Shown here one piece after another: positions 31,808-39,747 of a stretch of DNA of 43,307 nucleotides; positions within the stretch are counted from its first letter, which is position 1; the number at the start of each line of letters is the position of its first letter. The DNA lies in the NCBI GenBank assembly GCA_029266615.1, contig JAQSWN010000141.1, positions 1 through 43,307 on the forward strand. The letters run 5' to 3'. The stretch is from Polyangiaceae bacterium. GTDB lineage: Bacteria; Myxococcota_A; Polyangia; Polyangiales; Polyangiaceae. Below the pieces are notes generated by a model, which was not told the origin of the DNA, did no database searches, and saw only the letters and a program-made list of their open reading frames with translations. The position numbers and the translations under genes were made by a program.

Positions 31808-32722
31808 CTACGGGGCGAGCACGCGCTGCTCGCCGATGGCCAGAGTTTGAACCGCGCTCGGGTCCATCCCACGAGCGGCCATTTGTCGGCGCAGAGCCGC
31901 GGTGCATTGGCCCGGGTAGTCGTCGGAGTTGATGAGCGTGTCGAAGTGCATCGGCAGCATGTGCTTTGCGCCGAGCAAGCGGAAGGCGTCCAGCGCCTCC
32001 GCCGGGTCCACGTGCGTGCGCGCCATGAAGTCGCGCGGCGCCATGGGGCATATGGGCAGAATGGCCAGGTCCAGGGTCGGGAAGTGGCGCCGAGTCGCGG
32101 CGAACAGCTCCGGTGCGTAGGCGGTGTCGCCGCCGAAGTACACCGAGAGACCATGGTACTCGAAGACGTAGCCCGTGAAGGCGCTGGGCTCGAAGCCTTC
32201 GTCCAGGCCGTAGCGTCCTCCGACGTGAATCACCGGCACCGCCGTGACCCGCACACCCCCGGCCTCGAGCGCGCGCCAGGTGGCGAGCTCGCGGATTTCG
32301 AAATCGTAGCGGGGCATGTTGGCTTTGACGCCGGGCGGTACGATGACGACGCGCGTCTTGGTCTCCACTTCGTCCAAGCTGTCGAACGACAAATGGTCGA
32401 AGTGCATATGCGAGACGGCGACGAGCGCCAGTGGGGGCAGACGCTCGGGTGCGACGCCCGGCTCGACGAGCCGAGTGGATACCAGACCCGCTGAGCGCGT
32501 GAGAAGCGGGTCCGTGAGAACGAACACGTCATCCATCTGAATCAGCACGGTCGCGTGTCCGATCCAGACGACGGACAGCCGTGACCCCGGTGGACGCAGC
32601 TGCTCGACCTGCCTCCGAACCGGCGCGGGGGGCGGCGAAGTGATGCTGCGCGCCGAAACCCGCCAAATGAAGCCGCAGCCGCCGAGCGCGAGGGAGAGGA
32701 GGATGATGATGCTTTTGGTCAT
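31808..32722 (-). CDS. Metallo-beta-lactamase-fold lipoprotein (NAPE-PLD/UlaG-like)
   Basis: A 304-aa protein with a lipoprotein signal (MTKSIIILLSLALGGC). The metal site is SHMHFDHLS (HxHxDH), with VIHVGGRYGLDEGF and VYFGGDTAYAPE supplying further ligands (GGDT Asp), and PMHFDTL the last His. The order WIGHATVLIQMDDVFVLTDP, SVSHMHFDHLS, GGDTAY is that of N-acyl-phosphatidylethanolamine phospholipase D-like enzymes, so a phospholipase or lipid amidase-type reaction in the envelope is plausible, but UlaG-like lactonases share these motifs. Its start overlaps the stop of the upstream outer-membrane protein gene by one base. It is the third gene of an operon headed by an SDR. Confidence 0.88.
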   Translation of the reverse strand: MTKSIIILLSLALGGCGFIWRVSARSITSPPPAPVRRQVEQLRPPGSRLSVVWIGHATVLIQMDDVFVLTDPLLTRSAGLVSTRLVEPGVAPERLPPLALVAVSHMHFDHLSFDSLDEVETKTRVVIVPPGVKANMPRYDFEIRELATWRALEAGGVRVTAVPVIHVGGRYGLDEGFEPSAFTGYVFEYHGLSVYFGGDTAYAPELFAATRRHFPTLDLAILPICPMAPRDFMARTHVDPAEALDAFRLLGAKHMLPMHFDTLINSDDYPGQCTAALRRQMAARGMDPSAVQTLAIGEQRVLAP

Positions 32723-33309
32723 CAGAAATACCGCACGTTCAGCGCTAGCGAGTAGGTGCGGCCCTGGAGCCCCGGTGACACCATCGCGTTCAGGCCGAGC
32801 GCGCCGAATAGGCTATAGATCCCGACGTCGAAGGAAACCCCGCCTTCGTGGTGGCGCCAGTGGGAGACGCCGAGCGACCAGGCCAGGCTCTCGCCGTGCT
32901 CGATCAAAGGGAAGTACGCCCGGAGCCCGCCCCGCGCCACGAAGCCGTCGCGGTCTCCGCCCGCGCAGCATGTCCACTCCGGAGAGACGAACAGCTCCAC
33001 CGAGCCGCTGAGCCGCGCGATGGGCGAGACGATGAACGTACGCCACGGGCGCGCCGCGATGCCGAACGAATAGAGCAGGGGCGTCACCTGCCAGCGAAGA
33101 CCACTCTGCACGCCTTCCTTGTCGAGCACGAGCAGCGGGCTCGGCAGCAGCTGCGCGACGCCCCACAGTAGCCCTGCCACCGGCTTGCCGAACGCCGCGA
33201 CGGAGGGTGATTGTGGGGCGTCTTTCTCACTGGCGACCGACCATTTTGGCGTCAGCCAAGCCAGCGCGAGCAAACACCAAGCATAGCCGCTGGCTGGACG
33301 GGCTCGCAT
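32722..33309 (-). CDS. Putative outer-membrane beta-barrel protein
   Basis: A 195-aa exported protein of unknown function. ATG 33309 gives a Sec signal (YAWCLLALAWLTPKWSVA, cleavage after VAS or so). Mature sequence has alternating hydrophobic strands (SGLRWQVTPLLYSFGIAARP, TFIVSPIARLSGSVELFVSP, ESLAWSLGVSHWRHHEGGVS, FDVGIYSLFGALGLNAMVSP) and ends YSLALNVRYF, with the C-terminal aromatic typical of outer-membrane barrels. A CC pair (EWTCCAGGD) lies in a probable loop. It starts 4 bp after the SDR stop and overlaps the MBL-fold gene, so the three are one transcription unit. A longer start at 33354 would overlap the SDR and lacks signal features. Confidence 0.75.
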   Translation of the reverse strand: MRARPASGYAWCLLALAWLTPKWSVASEKDAPQSPSVAAFGKPVAGLLWGVAQLLPSPLLVLDKEGVQSGLRWQVTPLLYSFGIAARPWRTFIVSPIARLSGSVELFVSPEWTCCAGGDRDGFVARGGLRAYFPLIEHGESLAWSLGVSHWRHHEGGVSFDVGIYSLFGALGLNAMVSPGLQGRTYSLALNVRYF

Positions 33310-33313
33310 CGAC

Positions 33314-34144
33314 TCAGCCTTGCCCCAATTGCCGCGATGCGCTCGGCGACGCACGCATCATGCCCTTGGCGATGCGGGCGACCACCGAGCGGGGCGCCAA
33401 GCGCGCAGACCACGCCCTCCAGAAATTTTTCGTCCCGACGATGCGCGATAGCTTGCCGCTGAAGAGCGCTTCCAAGCCTATTTTTGCGACCGCCGAAGCG
33501 CTGTCGCGCACCGCCGGCTCGAAGTTGACGTTGTGGAGGCCGCGACGCTCCAAGTCCGAGAAGAAGGCCGTATCGGTGGGGCCGGGAGAGAGGCACGTGA
33601 CGGTGACGCCGTGATCCTCGAGCTCCTTGGCGAGCGCCTCCGAAAAGCTGAGCACGAAAGACTTGGAGGCGCCGTACGCGGCGAAGAACGGCGTCGGTTG
33701 GTACGCAGCCGTCGACGCCACGTTCAAGATGCGGCCCCGGCCGCGGGCCTTCATACTTTTTCCGTAGGAGAGGCAGAGCTCGGCGAGCGTCGTCACGTTG
33801 AGTTGCAGCATCCGAGCCAGGCGCTCCGCGTCCAGCTCGACGTGCTCGCCATACGCGCCGAAGCCCGCGTTGTTGATGAGCAGCTCCACGTCCACGGCGA
33901 GGCTGGTCGTGAAGTCGACCACCGCCTGAGAGGCGCCGGGCTTTGCCAGGTCCAGCGCGGCGGTGTGAATCGCGCCTGAGCCAGGCCCTCGCTCGAGGGC
34001 GGCGCGGGCTTTGCTCAGCTTTTCCGCGTCGCTGCTCACCAACAGCAGCCCATAGCCCCGAGCGCGCAACTGTTTGGCGATCTCGAAGCCGATTCCGCCG
34101 CTCGCGCCGGTCACCAGCGCAAAGTGATCTTGAGTTATTTCCAT
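33314..34144 (-). CDS. Short-chain dehydrogenase/reductase
   Basis: A 276-aa classical SDR. TGASGGIGFEIAKQL (cofactor site), NNAGFGAYGEHVEL, catalytic S in LNVASTAAYQPTPFF, AAYGASKSFVLSFSEALAKE (Y-x3-K) and LSPGPTDTAFF (PG motif) are all present. It resembles the YqjQ/DltE-like SDR group; the C-terminal ~40 residues are basic and may be membrane-associated (FWRAWSARLAPRSVVARIAK). First gene of the SDR-outer-membrane-MBL operon; a 23-bp palindrome lies 34 bp before its ATG. Substrate unknown; the lipid-related enzyme downstream suggests lipid or fatty acid chemistry. Confidence 0.92.
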   Translation of the reverse strand: MEITQDHFALVTGASGGIGFEIAKQLRARGYGLLLVSSDAEKLSKARAALERGPGSGAIHTAALDLAKPGASQAVVDFTTSLAVDVELLINNAGFGAYGEHVELDAERLARMLQLNVTTLAELCLSYGKSMKARGRGRILNVASTAAYQPTPFFAAYGASKSFVLSFSEALAKELEDHGVTVTCLSPGPTDTAFFSDLERRGLHNVNFEPAVRDSASAVAKIGLEALFSGKLSRIVGTKNFWRAWSARLAPRSVVARIAKGMMRASPSASRQLGQG

Positions 34145-34177
34145 GGGTTGTCGCCGCGCTCGAACCTGGTGTCCCTT

Positions 34178-34200
34178 TGAACTGAGAGTCTCTTAGTTCA
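34178..34200. promoter_or_regulatory. 23-bp palindromic operator upstream of the SDR operon
   Basis: TGAACTGAGAG (34178-34188) and CTCTTAGTTCA (34190-34200) are inverted around T34189, with a single mismatch in 11 bp. It lies 34 bp upstream of the SDR start (34144) and about 109 bp upstream of the divergent lipoprotein gene (34309), placed to control the SDR operon. Size and symmetry are typical of TetR/MarR-type operators; no such regulator is encoded in the window. Confidence 0.6.
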
Positions 34201-34308
34201 GGGGAGGGGCGCGTCAAGGGTGGGGCCGCGAGACTCGCATCAGAGTACGCGCCATAGGCCGACCAGCCTAAAGCTCCGAACAGCAGGCTCTAGTACGCTT
34301 TCGGCCAA

Positions 34309-35280
34309 ATGATGAAGAGTCGGAGTGGGGGCGCTACGTTCGCCATCGGATCCGTGTGGGCGTGTGGCTTTGCATTGCTGCTGAGCTCTGCGTGCGGCTC
34401 CGGAGACTCTTCTCGCAAAGACCGCGATGAGCCCGAGGCTGTCGCCGGCGCGGGCGGTCAGGACGACGGAAGCTCTGCCGGTGATGGGCCTAGCGCGGGC
34501 GGGGTACCGACGAGCTCGGGCGGCTCGGCTGCGTCGGCGGGCGGCGCTAGCGGCGCTGCTAGCGCGGGCGAGGTAGCGGGCGGGACGGACAGCGGTGCGG
34601 CAGGCAAGGCGAGCGAGGGCGGCGCCGCCGGCGCAACCGGCGGAGTTTGCGACTCGGTCGAGCCTCCCGCACTGCAGGGCGTATGGAAGACCGACTGCAA
34701 CGGCTACAGCTGCGCCATGGTCGTCACGGCCTCGGGCGACTTCGGTAACGGCTGCACCAACGGCCAGTACGAAACCGGAACGTTGATGGACGGCAACCTC
34801 GTCACACTCGGCGAAGGCGGGCCCTTTCCGGCATACAGCACCAAGGGGACGCTGACCCGCACTGCTTGCGACTCCGTCACGCGCGCTTACGTCGGCCAAA
34901 TTCCGCCCAACACTGGCCCTGAGCAATCCTACAGCTGCGTGATGACGCGCGCGCCCCAGTGCGCCCCTTCGCTGCTGCTCGCCCTGGCGGGCGTTTGGGA
35001 CGGCGCATGCGGCAGCTCCACGTGCGAAACCACCATTACCGCGCAAGGGGCGATGACCAGCACTTGTTCGAACGGTCAGCAAAGTGTCGGCGCCGTAGAG
35101 GAGACGGGGTACTTCGCCGACGTTGGCTCCGGCGGCAACTTCCCCGACTACAGCACGACCGGCGTGGTGGGGCTGACCGACTGCAATTCGTTCGTGATGC
35201 CCTACACGTGGCAAAGCCCGCCCAACACCGGCAAGAAAACTTCGTCCAAGTGCACGTACACGCGCCAATTGGAGGACTAG
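34309..35280 (+). CDS. Lipoprotein with two tandem ~92-aa domains
   Basis: A 323-aa lipoprotein: signal VWACGFALLLSSAC with lipobox SSAC, then ~85 residues of Gly/Ser/Ala linker (GGSAASAGGASGAAS). The mature part is a duplication: repeat A starts LQGVWKTDCNGYSC and ends PPNTGPEQSYSCVMTR; repeat B starts LAGVWDGACGSSTC and ends PPNTGKKTSSKCTYTR. Each has the same cysteine order, a 'CxNGQ' element (CTNGQYETG, CSNGQQSVG), an FPxYST strand (FPAYSTKGTL, FPDYSTTGVV) and D-C/S before PxxTW-like strands. The domain may be a small disulphide-bonded beta fold; I do not recognise it. A TACGCT box is 9 nt before the start. It is divergent from the SDR operon across the palindrome. Confidence 0.78.
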   Translation: MMKSRSGGATFAIGSVWACGFALLLSSACGSGDSSRKDRDEPEAVAGAGGQDDGSSAGDGPSAGGVPTSSGGSAASAGGASGAASAGEVAGGTDSGAAGKASEGGAAGATGGVCDSVEPPALQGVWKTDCNGYSCAMVVTASGDFGNGCTNGQYETGTLMDGNLVTLGEGGPFPAYSTKGTLTRTACDSVTRAYVGQIPPNTGPEQSYSCVMTRAPQCAPSLLLALAGVWDGACGSSTCETTITAQGAMTSTCSNGQQSVGAVEETGYFADVGSGGNFPDYSTTGVVGLTDCNSFVMPYTWQSPPNTGKKTSSKCTYTRQLED

Positions 35281-35316
35281 CGGAACCTCTGCCGCGGGCC
35301 CTGTGTCTAGGGTAGC

Positions 35317-36975
35317 GTGCGCACCGCACACGTGGCCTGCGAAGGAACTGCTTTCAAGCCGAGGAGATTTCGCGGCGCGCCATGGTTATCGCTCCTCTTC
35401 GCCCTTCCTGTGGCGGCGGAGGAGCGCGTGGACCTATCGGCTCCGGCCGCGCTCGTGGCGGGCGACCCTTCACTCGTGGCGCAGTCCCCCGGCGCCGTCG
35501 GGCACGGTCAGCTACGCTTCATGGCTCTCGCCGAGTACGCGCGAAACCCGCTCGCGTTGATCTCACCGCGACAGAGGCGCGAGGAAGTCGTCGAGAGTCA
35601 GGGTTGGCTGCACGCCGGCGCTTCGCTCTCGCTCTGGCATCGCTGGTTGGCGGCGGTAGACGTGCCGCTGCTCCTACTCCAAACCGGCCAGAACCCAGCT
35701 TTCGACGCGCGCTTGCCACCCGCGTCCGGCTCGGTGTCACTCGGCGACCCGCGGCTCACCTTGCGAGGCCGGGTGCTGGGAGAAGCGAACGCCTTCGCGC
35801 TGGGTGTCGGGGTGGCCGTCACGGTTCCTCTCGCTACCGGCGCTTACGCCGGCGGCTCCGGCGCCACGCTGGCGCCTTTCGTTTCCGCGGGGCACGACGA
35901 TCGGTCCGGGTTTTCGGCGTTCCAGCTTGGCTTCTCGTTACGCAAGGCGCAGACCTTGCCCGGCATCTTGCCGACGCGAATCGGCTCATCGCTCGATCTC
36001 GGAATCGGAGCGGGGGTGGTGTTGGATCGCGCCGGCACCACGCGGCTCGGGCCCGAGCTCTCGGCGCGTTTCATCACCGCGAACGGCGCGCGCGTCTTCG
36101 ATCCGCGCAGCACGACATGCCTCGTCCTTCTTCATTTGCAGCACCGCGTGGCCGGCGGCCCGCTCGTCGTGGGCGCCGCGGTGGGGCCGGGGCTCGGGCT
36201 TTCGCCAGGCGCGGCGGACTACCGCGCGCTGCTCAGTCTTTCGTTTTCTCCCGACGTGCCCGCGCCGCCGCCAGACGGTGACCGCGACACCGTGCCGGAC
36301 TCGAGCGATATGTGTCCAAGCCTGCCGGGCGAACCTTCCAACGACCCATTGATGCACGGCTGCCCCCTCGCGCCGCCCGACGCGGATGGTGACGCGATTC
36401 CGGACTCCATGGACGCGTGCCCTCGCACCCCGGGCGTGCCGCACGTTACGCGCGCGCAGCACGGATGTCCGCCGATGGCGGACCGAGACCGCGATCGCGT
36501 CGCCGACGCGGACGACGCGTGCCCTGACCAGCCCGGGTCGCGTAGCGACGACCCCGCGCAGAATGGCTGCCCGAAGCCCGCTCCCGCCGCCACGCTGCAA
36601 GAATCCTCCATCTCGATCTCGGAGCAGGTGCAGTTCGAGACGGGAACGGCGCAACTCCGGCCGGAAAGCGAAGCGATCCTCCGCGAAGTGTTGCAAGTGC
36701 TGCAGGAGCATCGTGAGCTCGAGCTGGTCGAAGTCGCCGGTCACACCGACGACACGGGCGGCGCCGCGTTCAACGAGCGTCTCTCGCGAGAGCGGGCCGC
36801 CTCGGTGCTCGAGTGGCTCGTCGCCCACGGCGCGGAGCGATCACGACTGACCTCCCGCGGGTACGGCGCGACTCGGCCCCTCGCCGACAACGCCACGCCC
36901 GAGGGCCGCACCAAAAACCGCCGGGTCGAGCTCGTCATCCTCCGCCGCGCGGCTCGGGAGCCGAAGCAACCATGA
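35317..36975 (+). CDS. OmpA-family protein with thrombospondin type 3 repeats
   Basis: A 552-aa envelope protein, GTG start 3 nt after a TAGGGT box. After a signal-like N-terminus (FRGAPWLSLLFALPVAAEE), residues ~40-305 are a beta-barrel-like region (ALGVGVAVTVPLATGAYAGG, IGSSLDLGIGAGVVLD, RALLSLSFSP). Then come three TSP3-type calcium-binding repeats with Cys: DGDRDTVPDSSDMCP, DADGDAIPDSMDACP, DRDRDRVADADDACP. The C-terminal OmpA domain (VQFETGTAQLRPESEAILRE, VAGHTDDTGGAAFNERLSRE, RLTSRGYGATRPLADN) should bind peptidoglycan. Barrel plus TSP3 plus OmpA is a typical delta-proteobacterial outer-membrane organiser. First gene of a four-gene operon; its stop overlaps the next start (ATGA). Confidence 0.87.
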   Translation: MRTAHVACEGTAFKPRRFRGAPWLSLLFALPVAAEERVDLSAPAALVAGDPSLVAQSPGAVGHGQLRFMALAEYARNPLALISPRQRREEVVESQGWLHAGASLSLWHRWLAAVDVPLLLLQTGQNPAFDARLPPASGSVSLGDPRLTLRGRVLGEANAFALGVGVAVTVPLATGAYAGGSGATLAPFVSAGHDDRSGFSAFQLGFSLRKAQTLPGILPTRIGSSLDLGIGAGVVLDRAGTTRLGPELSARFITANGARVFDPRSTTCLVLLHLQHRVAGGPLVVGAAVGPGLGLSPGAADYRALLSLSFSPDVPAPPPDGDRDTVPDSSDMCPSLPGEPSNDPLMHGCPLAPPDADGDAIPDSMDACPRTPGVPHVTRAQHGCPPMADRDRDRVADADDACPDQPGSRSDDPAQNGCPKPAPAATLQESSISISEQVQFETGTAQLRPESEAILREVLQVLQEHRELELVEVAGHTDDTGGAAFNERLSRERAASVLEWLVAHGAERSRLTSRGYGATRPLADNATPEGRTKNRRVELVILRRAAREPKQP

Positions 36976-38186
36976 CGCGACTGCGTGCAGCGCTCACGTG
37001 CGCCTTGCTCGCGGCTTCGGCCTCCGCGCAGCAGGGGCCGCGCATCTTGCATGTGCCGGCGGGCGAGCAGACCGCCGAGCAAGGCATCCTGAAGCCGGTT
37101 CCGATCGCGCTCACGGTGCCGGCAGATTTGTCCGCGCGGCGCGCGCTACTTCACTTCAAGACCCTCGGCTCCAAAGAGTGGAAGACTCTCGAGCTACGCC
37201 GCGCGGGCACGCGCTACGTCGGCGCCATTCCGTGCTTGGACGTCGGGAGCTTGGGCGGACAAATCCGCTACTACGTTCGGTTTCACGACGCCGAGGGCGG
37301 AGTCATCGCCTTCGACGGCACGCGCGCGTCGCCTTACCTGGTGAAGATTCACCACCCCAGCGCGCGCCCAGATCTCGCCGACGGCGCGGGGCAATGCCCA
37401 GATCCGGCAGATTGCCCGCCCGGGTTGCCAGGCTGCCCGAGCGCAGAAGTGGAGCGCGTGCCTTGCCGGCGCGACCCGGACTGCGAAGGCGGGCAGACCT
37501 GCAGCTGGGAAGGCTACTGCGCGGACGACTCGCGCCGCTACGGCTGGCTTGGTTTGGAGCTGTCGCAAGACGTCGGGCTAGTCGCGTCGCGAGGCGCTTG
37601 CTCGGTGGAGAGCCAAGAAAACGATGGCTACGCCTGCTATCGCGACTTCGACGGCGCGGTGTACACGGGCCGTCCCGTTTACAGCGACGAGCCGGTGGCC
37701 ATCGGTCGAGGCCCGACACGCGCCCTCATCAGCTACGAACGGCTCGTCTCGTACCAGACCACGCTCGGCATCCGCCTCGGCTACGCGTTCTTCGGAGCGC
37801 GTCGAACGCTGCCGGGGGCGGTGAGCTTCGTCCCTTTCTCGGTGGAGGCCACCGCTCGCCATTGGCTGGGCACGGATCCCTTCGCGCGCCACGGTCTGCG
37901 CGGCTACGTCATGGCCAGCGCCGGCTTTTCGGAGTTCGATATCGGTTTTTCCGCGCACGTGCGGGAAGATCCGGACGCGCTCTATTCTCAACCCGGCAAC
38001 GATCTCGAACAATCCTTGCGGGCCTCCAAGCGCGCGGGAGATTTATTCGTCGCGGTCGGTAGCGGCATCATGTACCCCGTGTCGGACAGCTTCGCGCCCG
38101 TGCTCGAGCTGCGCGTCGCGCAAGCGTTTCCCTACTCGGCGACGGTTGCGTCCATCGGCGCCGGCGTCAAAATTGGGTTGCCATGA
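36972..38186 (+). CDS. Secreted/outer-membrane protein with Cys-rich insert
   Basis: A 404-aa protein of unknown function. Start ATG 36972 in an ATGA overlap. Signal peptide MTRLRAALTCALLAASASAQ (cleavage after SAQ). Residues ~25-115 look like an Ig-like or periplasmic domain (LHFKTLGSKEWKTLELRRAG, VGAIPCLDVGSLGGQIRYYV). A Cys-rich stretch follows (QCPDPADCPPGLPGCPSAEV, CRRDPDCEGGQTCSWEGYC), then from ~190 a run of beta strands (WLGLELSQDVGLVASRGACS, ISYERLVSYQTTLGIRLGYA, DLFVAVGSGIMYPVSDSF) ending in VASIGAGVKIGLP, suggesting an outer-membrane barrel. Similar 'Cys knot plus barrel' proteins occur throughout the myxobacteria. It is expressed with the OmpA-TSP3 protein and two lipoproteins. 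Confidence 0.82.
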   Translation: MTRLRAALTCALLAASASAQQGPRILHVPAGEQTAEQGILKPVPIALTVPADLSARRALLHFKTLGSKEWKTLELRRAGTRYVGAIPCLDVGSLGGQIRYYVRFHDAEGGVIAFDGTRASPYLVKIHHPSARPDLADGAGQCPDPADCPPGLPGCPSAEVERVPCRRDPDCEGGQTCSWEGYCADDSRRYGWLGLELSQDVGLVASRGACSVESQENDGYACYRDFDGAVYTGRPVYSDEPVAIGRGPTRALISYERLVSYQTTLGIRLGYAFFGARRTLPGAVSFVPFSVEATARHWLGTDPFARHGLRGYVMASAGFSEFDIGFSAHVREDPDALYSQPGNDLEQSLRASKRAGDLFVAVGSGIMYPVSDSFAPVLELRVAQAFPYSATVASIGAGVKIGLP

Positions 38187-38572
38187 GCCCACGCCGCGCC
38201 GCCATGAGGTCGCTCTCGCTCGCGGCTATCGCATGGCTCACGAGCGCCTGCTCGGCGGACGCCATACCCGAGCCGGAGCCGACGCTCTACACTCGCGGCG
38301 CGTTCCTGGCCGTGGCCCGCAGCGAGGGTGACTTCGAAGTCTTGCGCACTCTGGCCGTGTTGGGCCAGGGCACGCCGGAGGAAATCCTGTTCTTGGGCCG
38401 TTACGGCGAGCGACCCGGAAGTTACGAAGAAGCGAAGGTCCTGTGTCAGCGGCGCGACCTCTTGCCTGCTCCCGGGGTCACCTTGCGCGAAGGCAGCTGG
38501 TTTACGGATCGTGACTGGAGGGTCGTATGGTTTCGCACCTTGAGCACGGAAGAAGAAAGCGCTTTTCGCTGA
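38183..38572 (+). CDS. Small lipoprotein of the envelope operon
   Basis: A 129-aa protein of unknown function; the start overlaps the upstream stop (ATGA). A second ATG at 38204 (MRSLSLAAIAWLTSAC) also gives a normal signal. Lipobox LTSAC; mature part ~100 residues with VLRTLAVLGQGTPEEILFLG and a Trp-rich end (WFTDRDWRVVWFRTLSTEEE). No Gly-rich linker, unlike most lipoproteins here. The next gene starts 46 bp before its stop, so the two are translated from overlapping frames of one mRNA. Confidence 0.75.
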   Translation: MSPRRAAMRSLSLAAIAWLTSACSADAIPEPEPTLYTRGAFLAVARSEGDFEVLRTLAVLGQGTPEEILFLGRYGERPGSYEEAKVLCQRRDLLPAPGVTLREGSWFTDRDWRVVWFRTLSTEEESAFR

Positions 38573-39147
38573 GCGCGCGCTTGGCGCTCGTTGCGGGTCT
38601 CGCGGCCGCGGTGTCGCTCGCTTGCAGTCGGCGTGCCGAGATAGACGACCCCATCGTCGACGAGCTACCCCCCGTGCCGGAGGTGCCGTTTCCGGAAGGA
38701 GGCGTCCCGGTCGTGGAGGACTCCGGCGTGGACAGCGCAGAAGGCGATTGCGAAGGTCGCGCCGGGCAATCCGCGTGCGCGGGCACCAACGACTTCACGT
38801 GCGCCTTCGACCGCTGGCTCTTGCAGTTGAGCGAGACCTGTCAGACCCAAACCGGTTGCCGGACCAACGGTTGGATCGAGGTCGTGTTGGGAGAGCAGGG
38901 CTGCGCGGCCGAGCTGCGCATGGAGCAGCCGAACCCCGAGTTCGTCGGCTGCGTGACGGAGCAATTGAATCGGCACCGCTGCGGCGGCTGCGCGGGCGTT
39001 TCCGCTTCGCGCTTCCTCGGAGCGGCGCGAGAAGGCTGCGAGCCGAGCGAAATCCGGTGCTCCACCGGGGAGCTCCGCTGTCCCCCGGGTCTTCGTTGCG
39101 AACAAGGCCTGTGTGTAGACGGCGCCGGGGGCGCGTCCGGCTCCTGA
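38527..39147 (+). CDS. Cys-rich lipoprotein, last gene of the envelope operon
   Basis: A 206-aa protein. Start ATG 38527 lies inside the previous gene (46-bp overlap). Signal RRKRFSLSARLALVAGLAAA VSLAC with lipobox SLAC, then Pro/Val/Glu linker (DELPPVPEVPFPEGGVP). About 14 cysteines follow in the mature domain (DCEGRAGQSACAGTNDFTCA, CQTQTGCRTNGWIEVVLGEQ, HRCGGCAGVSAS, RCSTGELRCPPGLRCEQGLC), a disulphide-rich domain ending in an EGF-like or chitin-binding-like knot. No recognised function. The tight overlaps within 35317-39147 argue that these four proteins are made together and may form one surface complex. Confidence 0.8.
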   Translation: MVSHLEHGRRKRFSLSARLALVAGLAAAVSLACSRRAEIDDPIVDELPPVPEVPFPEGGVPVVEDSGVDSAEGDCEGRAGQSACAGTNDFTCAFDRWLLQLSETCQTQTGCRTNGWIEVVLGEQGCAAELRMEQPNPEFVGCVTEQLNRHRCGGCAGVSASRFLGAAREGCEPSEIRCSTGELRCPPGLRCEQGLCVDGAGGASGS

Positions 39148-39404
39148 CTGCACGCGCTCTGAACGGTGTCAGACATCGGTTCCCGCCGGGTTGGACCTTC
39201 CCGAAGCCCGTGAGAGCTGGCGTGACGCGCCCGCGAAATCCCGGCCACCGGCGCTCGAACCCCGGCGAGTACCCGAAAGAATTGGCTTTCTGGCCCGGTT
39301 TCGGGCGCCAGGCCGATTTCATCACGGTGTCGCGAAACCCCGACCTTTCGCTTGACCTTGGCCGCCCTGCGGCTACCTTCGCGCTCCCTTCCTCACGCTT
39401 ACCT

Positions 39405-39491
39405 GGAGAGGTGACCGAGTGGCCGAAGGTACCCGCTTGCTAAGCGGGCCTAGGAGAAATCCTAGCGCGGGTTCGAATCCCGCCCTCTCCG
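39405..39491 (+). tRNA. tRNA-Ser (anticodon GCT)
   Basis: Acceptor GGAGAGG (39405-39411) pairs with CCTCTCC (39484-39490), discriminator G39491. Anticodon stem CCCGC/GCGGG encloses loop TTGCTAA, anticodon GCT. A class II long variable arm (CTAGGAGAAATCCTAG) identifies it as Ser. CCA is not encoded (GCAAC follows). T-arm GCGGGTTCGAATCCCGC. It decodes AGC/AGU. Its 3' part from 39474 is repeated at 41724. Confidence 0.96.
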
Positions 39492-39520
39492 CAACGACTC
39501 CCGCCCTGTGCGGGAGCTCT
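39474..39520 (+). repeat. Copy 1 of the tRNA-Ser 3'-end direct repeat (attL-like)
   Basis: cgaatcccgccctctccgc (39474-39492) is identical to 41724-41742. Similarity continues through the terminator stem to about 39520 with three to four differences (first ones A/G at 39493, T/C at 39507, G/A at 39516). Such duplication of a tRNA 3' end is the usual trace of site-specific integration. Confidence 0.75.
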
Positions 39521-39527
39521 TGTTTTG
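39498..39527 (+). terminator. Rho-independent terminator of tRNA-Ser
   Basis: CTCCCGC (39498-39504), loop CCTGT, GCGGGAG (39510-39516), then a T-rich run (CTCTTGTTTT). It starts 7 bp after the tRNA and is duplicated, with a damaged stem, at 41748-41766. Confidence 0.7.
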
Positions 39528-39548
39528 TGGGTTGCCCCAACTCGCAGG

Positions 39549-39628
39549 TGCTCGCCCTTCGGGCTGCGCGCCCGCGGTCTTCCCCAAAGCCGTGCTCGCC
39601 CTCCGGGCTGCGCGCGGCAGGGGAAGAC
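39549..39628. repeat. REP-like palindromic element, two units
   Basis: A 23-bp unit TGCTCGCCCTYCGGGC plus TGCGCGC occurs at 39549-39571 and 39593-39615, with the core GCCCTYCGGGC being a hairpin. The second unit is framed by GTCTTCCCC (39577-39585) and GGGGAAGAC (39620-39628), giving a larger inverted structure. The second unit and frame recur at 41979-42001. I see no coding function for it. Confidence 0.55.
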
Positions 39629-39747
39629 ACGCACTCACGCGGCGGCGAGCGGGATTGCGACGAGTGCGAGAGCTTGCGACGGTTGCGCCACCACGAGCGC
39701 CGCGGGGAGCCGGAGTACCCGGTAGCCGAGGCGGTTGAGGTCGCGGT
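39576..39747. repeat. 172-bp direct repeat, copy 1
   Basis: Matches 41962-42133 with about seven mismatches in 172 bp. It covers the framed REP-like unit and the 3' end of the DUF559 gene on the minus strand. Confidence 0.8.

Noticed and set aside
35317..39147. A TraA/TraB outer-membrane exchange locus
   Set aside because: The OmpA protein is similar in size to TraB, but no TraA-like protein with the expected C-terminal sorting signal is present and TSP3-OmpA proteins are common.
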